Shown in pieces: positions 5,023 to 10,000 of a stretch of 10,000 bases of DNA. Source of the stretch: Nitrospira sp. (GTDB taxonomy: Bacteria > Nitrospirota > Nitrospiria > Nitrospirales > Nitrospiraceae); contig JAIWOH010000185.1 in NCBI GenBank assembly GCA_020216985.1, positions 1 through 10,000 of the forward strand, given 5' to 3'. The notes beneath the pieces were generated by a model, which was not told where the DNA came from, ran no database searches, and was given only the letters and a program-made list of their open reading frames with translations. Position numbers and translations under genes: made by a program. Position 1 is the first letter of the stretch; each line of letters opens with the position of its first letter.

Positions 5023-7845
5023 ACCGGCTTGTTATCAGTGGAAATGACCACCGTGCCGACCCCTCTCGACTCCAACCCCTCGACCGACCGGCTCGTCATC
5101 GAAGGGGCCCGACAGAATAATCTCAAGAACATCTCGCTCCAGATCCCTCATGACAAGGTGACGGCCATCACCGGCGTTTCCGGATCGGGGAAATCTTCTC
5201 TGGCCTTTGACACGATTTTCGCCGAAGGCCAATGGCGCTACGTCGAATCGCTCTCGACCTATGCCCGCATGTTTCTTGACAAGGTGGCCCGCCCCGACGT
5301 CGATCGCATCGTGAACATCCGCCCCGCCATCGCGATCGAACAAAAAAATCAGGTGCGCACCGCCCGTTCGACCGTGGGCACGGCGACGGAGATCGCCGAC
5401 CTGTTGCGTCTGTTGTTCGCCAAGATCGGCAAGCCGACCTGCCCGGATTGCCGAAAGGACGCCCGCTCATTTACTCCGGAATCGATTGTCGATGATCTCC
5501 TGGCTCGATTCCCCGCCGCGCGGGCCATGGTACTCTTCCCCGTCGCCGCGCCGACACCGAAACAGGAACCGCTCTTCATTCAATCGCTCTTGACCCGCGG
5601 CTTCACGCGCCTCAACGTCTCCGGCGACATCATCGATCTGCTCGATCCCGCCCCGCCGGCACTGCGCGGCGTTTCATCGCTTTATGTCGTTCTCGATCGG
5701 CTGATCATCAACAGTGACAACCGGCCTCGCCTGGCGGAAGCCGTTGAAACGGCTATCCGCGAGGGAGAGGGCCGCTGCGTCGTGGACATCATCGGTCACG
5801 GCCGCGAATCTTACAGGACCGGTTTTCTTTGTCAGACCTGCTGCAGGACATTCGAGCCGTTGCGCCCCGTCCTGTTCTCCTTCAATCATCCGCTGGGCGC
5901 CTGTCCCGAGTGCAAAGGATTCGGCAACGTCTTGCGCTACGATCCAGATTTGGTGATCCCCGACCGGAACAAATCGCTGGTTGAGGGTGCCATCGAGCCC
6001 TGGAGCAAACCCAGCGCGGACTGGTGGCAGACGCGGATGCTGCATGCCATGAAACGGCGCGGCGTGGATGTGACGGCGCCGTTCCGGTCCCTGCCCCCCG
6101 ACGTCCAACGATCGCTCTGGACCGGGGACAAATCGTTTGAAGGGATCAACGACTTTTTCACGTACCTAGAGAGCAAACGATACAAGCTTCACGTGCGCGT
6201 GCTCCTCAGCCGCTATCGCTCGCCGTTTGATTGTCCGAGTTGTCACGGCAGTCGCCTGCGACCGGAAGCCCTGTTCGTCAAAATCGCCGGCATGGACATC
6301 CATGCGATTTCGACCCTGACAGTCGAGAATCTTCGCGCAAGGCTTCGCTCCCTGCCGTTACCCTCGTTTGAACGGACCGTCGCCGGCGACCTGTTGCGGA
6401 TGCTCGACGAGAAACTGAGTTTCTTGCTGCGGGTCGGTCTTGGATACGTCACCCTTGCCCGCCAAACCAAAACGCTGTCGGGCGGGGAAGCTCAGCGCGT
6501 CTCGCTGGCCAACCATTTGGGATCCAGGTTGGTCGGGACCCTCTACGTGCTGGATGAGCCGACGATCGGTCTTCACGCGCGCGACACCGAGCGGCTCGCC
6601 GGGATTCTGAAGGACTTGGCCGCCGCCGGCAATACGGTCGTCGTCGTCGAGCACGACCGCCGGATGATCGAGTCGGCCGATTATATCGTCGAGTTGGGCC
6701 CCCGATCCGGAAAAGACGGCGGGCGCGTCGTCTGCGCCGCCTCATCGAAGACGTTTTCCCTCGACCCGACCGCGATCACGGCCCGTTATCTTCGCGGCGA
6801 GGATTCTCTTCCGCTTCCGAAATCGCGGCGCGCGGGATCGGGCAAGTTTCTCGTGATCGCCGGCGCGTCGGAGCACAATCTGAAAGATTTGCTCGTCCGT
6901 TTTCCGCTCGGAATGTTCATCTGCGTGACCGGCGTATCCGGCTCCGGCAAAAGCACGTTGGTCAACGATACCCTCTATCGCGCCCTCGCGCGCGCCTTTC
7001 GCGTCGAATCGCTGCCGATGGGCCGCTTTACGGCCATCAAGGGCCTCGAGCACCTCAAAGGCGTCCGTCACATCGATCAGCAACCGATCGGCCGAACGCC
7101 GCGATCCAATCCCGTCACCTATCTCAAAGCCTTCGACGACATTCGACGGATCTTTGCGTCGGAACCGGTCGCGCTTCGACAAGGACTCGCCCCCCGGCAT
7201 TTTTCGTTTAACACGGCCGGCGGCCGTTGCGAGCGGTGCCAAGGAAGCGGCGTGGAAAAGCTGGAGATGTACTTCTTTGAAGACATCTACGTTCCTTGCG
7301 AAGGGTGCGACGGAAAGCGGTTCAAGCCCGAGGTCCTGACCGTCCGCCACCGGGGGAAAACCGTTTCCGACGTCTTGGCCATGACTGCGGATGAAGCGGC
7401 GGCCTTCTTCGCCGATGCGCCGAAGCTCCGCGAGAAACTTCGCGTCCTGTCGTCGATCGGGCTCGGCTATCTTCAATTAGGTCAATCGGCCACCACGCTC
7501 TCGGGCGGCGAAGCTCAGCGGTTGAAAGTCGCGGCGGAGTTGCAAACCGGAACGGCGAAGGATCTGCTGTACATCATGGACGAACCGACCACCGGTCTGC
7601 ACTTCGACGACGTGAAGAAACTGCTCACGGTGCTGCACAGGCTCGTCAACGCCGGCAACACCGTGATCGTCGTCGAGCACAACATGGACGTCATCAAATC
7701 GGCCGATTGGATCATCGATCTCGGCCCGGAAGGCGGCGAAGCCGGCGGGCGAATCGTCGCGGAAGGGCGGCCGGAACAGGTCGCCTCCGTTGCGACATCG
7801 CACACAGGACGATTTCTGGCCAAGGCGCTTCAAGAGGCACGCTAG
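5020..7845 (+). CDS. uvrA: UvrA, excinuclease ABC subunit A (ATPase of nucleotide excision repair)
   Basis: UvrA is a DNA-binding ABC ATPase that finds bulky DNA lesions as a dimer and hands them to UvrB. The 941-residue frame has the complete architecture: Walker A GVSGSGKS (52-59), a UvrB-binding insert at about 130-245, zinc module C271/C274...C295/C298, signature LSGGE (486-490), Walker B LYVLDEPTIGLH (508-519), H-loop H545, second Walker A GVSGSGKS (638-645), IGRTPRSNP, zinc module C737/C740...C760/C763, second LSGGE (827-831), YIMDEPTTGLH (851-861) and H887. Some family positions differ from textbook UvrA (TYLKAFDDIR after RTPRSNP; QRVSLANHLGSRLVGTLYVLDEPT), so it may be a paralog rather than the housekeeping copy. 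The start is uncertain: the ATG at 5020 sits inside a palindrome with no ribosome site, and ATG 5044 (16 residues before the conserved LVIEGA) is at least as likely. Confidence 0.93.
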   Translation: MTGLLSVEMTTVPTPLDSNPSTDRLVIEGARQNNLKNISLQIPHDKVTAITGVSGSGKSSLAFDTIFAEGQWRYVESLSTYARMFLDKVARPDVDRIVNIRPAIAIEQKNQVRTARSTVGTATEIADLLRLLFAKIGKPTCPDCRKDARSFTPESIVDDLLARFPAARAMVLFPVAAPTPKQEPLFIQSLLTRGFTRLNVSGDIIDLLDPAPPALRGVSSLYVVLDRLIINSDNRPRLAEAVETAIREGEGRCVVDIIGHGRESYRTGFLCQTCCRTFEPLRPVLFSFNHPLGACPECKGFGNVLRYDPDLVIPDRNKSLVEGAIEPWSKPSADWWQTRMLHAMKRRGVDVTAPFRSLPPDVQRSLWTGDKSFEGINDFFTYLESKRYKLHVRVLLSRYRSPFDCPSCHGSRLRPEALFVKIAGMDIHAISTLTVENLRARLRSLPLPSFERTVAGDLLRMLDEKLSFLLRVGLGYVTLARQTKTLSGGEAQRVSLANHLGSRLVGTLYVLDEPTIGLHARDTERLAGILKDLAAAGNTVVVVEHDRRMIESADYIVELGPRSGKDGGRVVCAASSKTFSLDPTAITARYLRGEDSLPLPKSRRAGSGKFLVIAGASEHNLKDLLVRFPLGMFICVTGVSGSGKSTLVNDTLYRALARAFRVESLPMGRFTAIKGLEHLKGVRHIDQQPIGRTPRSNPVTYLKAFDDIRRIFASEPVALRQGLAPRHFSFNTAGGRCERCQGSGVEKLEMYFFEDIYVPCEGCDGKRFKPEVLTVRHRGKTVSDVLAMTADEAAAFFADAPKLREKLRVLSSIGLGYLQLGQSATTLSGGEAQRLKVAAELQTGTAKDLLYIMDEPTTGLHFDDVKKLLTVLHRLVNAGNTVIVVEHNMDVIKSADWIIDLGPEGGEAGGRIVAEGRPEQVASVATSHTGRFLAKALQEAR

Positions 7846-7846
7846 A

Positions 7847-9277
7847 TCACGCTTGCCGTTTCTGCTCCGACTCTCCGTGCGGAGACTCTTCCTCCTGCTT
7901 TCTGTTCGCCGGAGGAGAAACCGGGGCCGACGGCTCCCCCGCCAACTTTTTGTGCAGATATTTTCTGCTGATCGTCGTCACGATAAACGCCAAGCCGATC
8001 GCGACGGGCACGAAGACGGCCGACGCCAGATTGTAATTGGCAAGCCACCCCACCTCGGAGAGCCCTTTGAATACGTAGCCCATCAGGCCGGATAAGTAAT
8101 AGGCGATGACGATGACCGAAAGGCCCTCGACGGTGTGCTGAAGCAGCACCTGGCTTTTCGTCGTCTTGTCCACGCTCTGCAGTAACGTCAGGTTCTGCGC
8201 CTCGACGAGAAGATCGACGCGGGTACGGATGATCGAAATGATGCCTTCGAACCCGCTCCGCAGAGTGTCCACTCTCTTCAACAACTGCTGATACCCCTCG
8301 GCGACGCCGGTGATTCCGCTCAACACGTAATCCGAGAGAGGCCGGTAGGACTCGATCGGTTTTTCCGCCAGCGACGCCAGCGTGGCGTGTACGATCTTGT
8401 CGTACGGAGCCGAGGCGGACAGTTCAAAATGCAATTTGCCGGCCATGCGATTCGTCTTCAGCAGGTCCTGCGTCAGACTGTTCAACCATCGCTGGAGCGT
8501 CCGCGAGTCGGCGTGGCCGATGTGGTCGGTGATGATCTCGCGCTGTTTGAGATGAACCTGTTCGAATTTGTAGACCTGATCGATGGCGGCGGAGAAGAGC
8601 GGCTTCTGCATCAGCAACAAATGATAATATGTTTCAATCCGCACGATGCCGTCCACGACGTCTTTAAGATGCGCCGCATCGGGCTGCGCCGATGCGACCG
8701 TGACCCAGTACCGTTCTCTGCCGTGATCGTCCGGCGTAAAACTCGCGAATACACTGGTATGATCGTTCAAGATCCGACTGCCGTACAACATCGGCCCGGG
8801 AAGCAGTGCGCGCAAGGACTCGCGCGACGGCGGCGCCTCCGGCGTCAGCACGATGTCCAAACGGCAGACCGCCGCCCCCAAGAGAGAATCCGGGAATCGA
8901 TATCCCGGAAAGGTCAGGGGACCGAAGGCGACATCGCCCCGGTCCGGCGAAGGAAGGTGCCACGACTGGTATTTGTAATACTCGGTGTGCGCCTGCCACA
9001 GGACGATGAGTCGATCGCCCTCGCAGGTCTCTTTGACTCCGTAGCCGAACGTATCCCGCAGCACCACCGTCTCCGGCGGAATCTCCAGCGTCTCCAGCAA
9101 CAATTGGAATTCTTTTCGACTGGCCGCACGCTGGCCCGGTGGATCCGCCATGCGAAACGCCTGGAAATGCACGTGCGCGGGCGCCCTCAGCCAATCGGCC
9201 AGAGGCATCTGCGGCCGTTCGTGCAACCTTCGCAGTAACGTATCGGCTCCCGACCTTGGCGGCGACTGATGAGTCAC
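7847..9277 (-). CDS. DUF3422 family membrane protein
   Basis: A 476-residue protein of the DUF3422 family, whose function is unknown. Family hallmarks: an N-terminal RRLHERPQMPL followed by a RAPAHVHF segment (residues 16-38), HTEYYKYQSW (97-106), RIETYYHLLLMQKP (213-226), a long largely helical middle, and a C-terminal pair of membrane helices at about 385-402 (VIVIAYYLSGLMGYVFKGL) and 415-435. The tail after 440 is charged and Pro/Glu-rich (KQEEESPHGESEQKRQ). The bulk probably sits on one side of the membrane with a C-terminal anchor. The start is a GTG with AAGGAG ten bases upstream. It lies 32 bp after the CsgG-PDZ gene on the same strand, consistent with one operon. Its stop codon is one base from that of uvrA on the opposite strand. 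Confidence 0.88.
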   Translation of the reverse strand: MTHQSPPRSGADTLLRRLHERPQMPLADWLRAPAHVHFQAFRMADPPGQRAASRKEFQLLLETLEIPPETVVLRDTFGYGVKETCEGDRLIVLWQAHTEYYKYQSWHLPSPDRGDVAFGPLTFPGYRFPDSLLGAAVCRLDIVLTPEAPPSRESLRALLPGPMLYGSRILNDHTSVFASFTPDDHGRERYWVTVASAQPDAAHLKDVVDGIVRIETYYHLLLMQKPLFSAAIDQVYKFEQVHLKQREIITDHIGHADSRTLQRWLNSLTQDLLKTNRMAGKLHFELSASAPYDKIVHATLASLAEKPIESYRPLSDYVLSGITGVAEGYQQLLKRVDTLRSGFEGIISIIRTRVDLLVEAQNLTLLQSVDKTTKSQVLLQHTVEGLSVIVIAYYLSGLMGYVFKGLSEVGWLANYNLASAVFVPVAIGLAFIVTTISRKYLHKKLAGEPSAPVSPPANRKQEEESPHGESEQKRQA

Positions 9278-9309
9278 GTCTGTTCCGCTCCTTTCCGAAT
9301 CGTCGCGCC

Positions 9310-9999
9310 CTATAACCCCGGTCGTTTTTCCGCGGTGAGGCGCACGGTAAAAAAACGTCCTTCCCTCACGACGCCCAACTGCAATTCCTGTCCCGCCTCA
9401 ACCTTGCATAGTTGTCTGGCATCGTGTTCGGTCTTGACCGTCGATAACGGGACTCCGTTACAGGCCGTCACGTGATCGCCGACTTTGAGACCGGCTTTGT
9501 CTCCGGGCAAACCGGTCCGTAGTTCCGTCACCAGGTAGTATTGCTCCCTGGAATCTCTTCGGAGTTGCCAGCTCACGCCGATGCGGCCGGACCCCAACAA
9601 ACCCGCCTGGACGCCGAACAGAGTGAGGATCCGGTTGACGATCAACCGAGCGGCCTGTTCCGGATTGTCGCTCGTCGGATCGGTCAGATGTCCTTGCCCG
9701 CTGAAGAGGAGGCGTCCCGTTTCCACGTCGATCATCCGCAACGACAGGGAGACGCTGCTCGTCCGCTCTTGCTGCCGCCGTTCCCATTGCTGGACTTCTC
9801 CCACGACAATGGCATCTGCGCCGACCAACTGGCCGACCCGCAGGGCGTCGGCGTCGTCGCCATGGGTCAATTGAATCACTTGCTCCCGCAACACGTCGTC
9901 CAACTGCGCGCGTTCGACGACGTTCAGACCGAGGTCCAGCATCAGCGTCGTCACCATGCCCGCAATTCGGGACCCGGTTCCCGGCATGTCCACCGCGTC
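9310..9999 (-). CDS. CsgG-like domain protein with C-terminal PDZ domain, 5'-partial
   Basis: The frame is open past the window edge, so the N-terminus, probably with a secretion or lipoprotein signal, is missing; the GTG at 9993 is only the first visible start-type codon. Residues 1-125 from that codon resemble the CsgG/curli-transport-like fold: GSRIAGMVTTLMLDLGLNVV, then VERAQLDDVLREQ and VGQLVGADAIVVGEV, then SLRMIDVETGRLLFSGQG. This is the pattern of a periplasm-facing nucleotide-binding-like domain used in outer-membrane lipoproteins. Residues about 137-222 form a PDZ domain, with ELRTGLPGDKAGLKVGDHV and ACNGVPL giving the usual ligand-loop and AGL.xGD.I..nG pattern. The pairing suggests an envelope protein that binds another protein's C-terminus. 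No protease or curli gene is visible. The DUF3422 gene follows 32 bp downstream. Confidence 0.75.
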   Translation of the reverse strand, partial: DAVDMPGTGSRIAGMVTTLMLDLGLNVVERAQLDDVLREQVIQLTHGDDADALRVGQLVGADAIVVGEVQQWERRQQERTSSVSLSLRMIDVETGRLLFSGQGHLTDPTSDNPEQAARLIVNRILTLFGVQAGLLGSGRIGVSWQLRRDSREQYYLVTELRTGLPGDKAGLKVGDHVTACNGVPLSTVKTEHDARQLCKVEAGQELQLGVVREGRFFTVRLTAEKRPGL

Positions 10000-10000
10000 T

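Noticed and set aside
6742..7476. 244-codon minus-strand open frame inside uvrA
   Set aside because: It lies entirely opposite conserved UvrA motifs and has no features of its own.
8387..9238. 283-codon plus-strand open frame opposite the DUF3422 gene
   Set aside because: The minus-strand protein has clear family motifs across the same bases; the plus-strand product is Arg/Gln-rich without recognisable motifs.

Overview
This is an ordinary, densely packed stretch of bacterial chromosome with high GC content (my impression is about 60%) and no rRNA, tRNA, insertion sequence, CRISPR array or prophage gene. The gene set (M28 peptidase with a PA domain, TolC-family protein, RNase Z-like hydrolase, small GlpM/DUF3147-like membrane protein, UvrA, DUF3422 protein, CsgG-like protein fused to a PDZ domain) suggests a Gram-negative bacterium. 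From memory of similar proteins I favour Nitrospirota (Nitrospira-like), but nothing in the window proves that taxon.

Layout, left to right. (1) Bases 1-1310, plus strand: the 3' part of a zinc exopeptidase whose N-terminus lies outside the window. (2) 1403-1819, minus strand: a small exported protein of unknown function. (3) 1886-3460, plus strand: a TolC-family outer-membrane channel. Genes 2 and 3 diverge from a 66-bp spacer in which two sigma70-like promoters share overlapping -10 boxes. (4) 3561-4582, plus strand: an RNase Z-like metallo-beta-lactamase-fold gene split by an apparent -1 frameshift at a run of four C near 3695-3698, followed closely by (5) a 112-residue membrane protein at 4592-4930. 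(6) About 5020-7845, plus strand: a full-length UvrA-type excinuclease ATPase. Its upstream region carries a 22-bp imperfect palindrome lying over a candidate promoter. (7) 7847-9277 and (8) 9310-9999, minus strand: a DUF3422 membrane protein downstream of a CsgG-like/PDZ protein, probably one transcript. The uvrA and DUF3422 genes meet tail to tail with one base between their stop codons.

The genes do not form an obvious single pathway. There is an envelope or export theme (peptidase, exported small protein, TolC, CsgG-PDZ), one nucleic-acid repair gene and one RNA-processing-like hydrolase. I found no convincing new multi-gene system. The points most worth checking are the frameshift, the uvrA palindrome, the shared divergent promoter and the CsgG-PDZ fusion.
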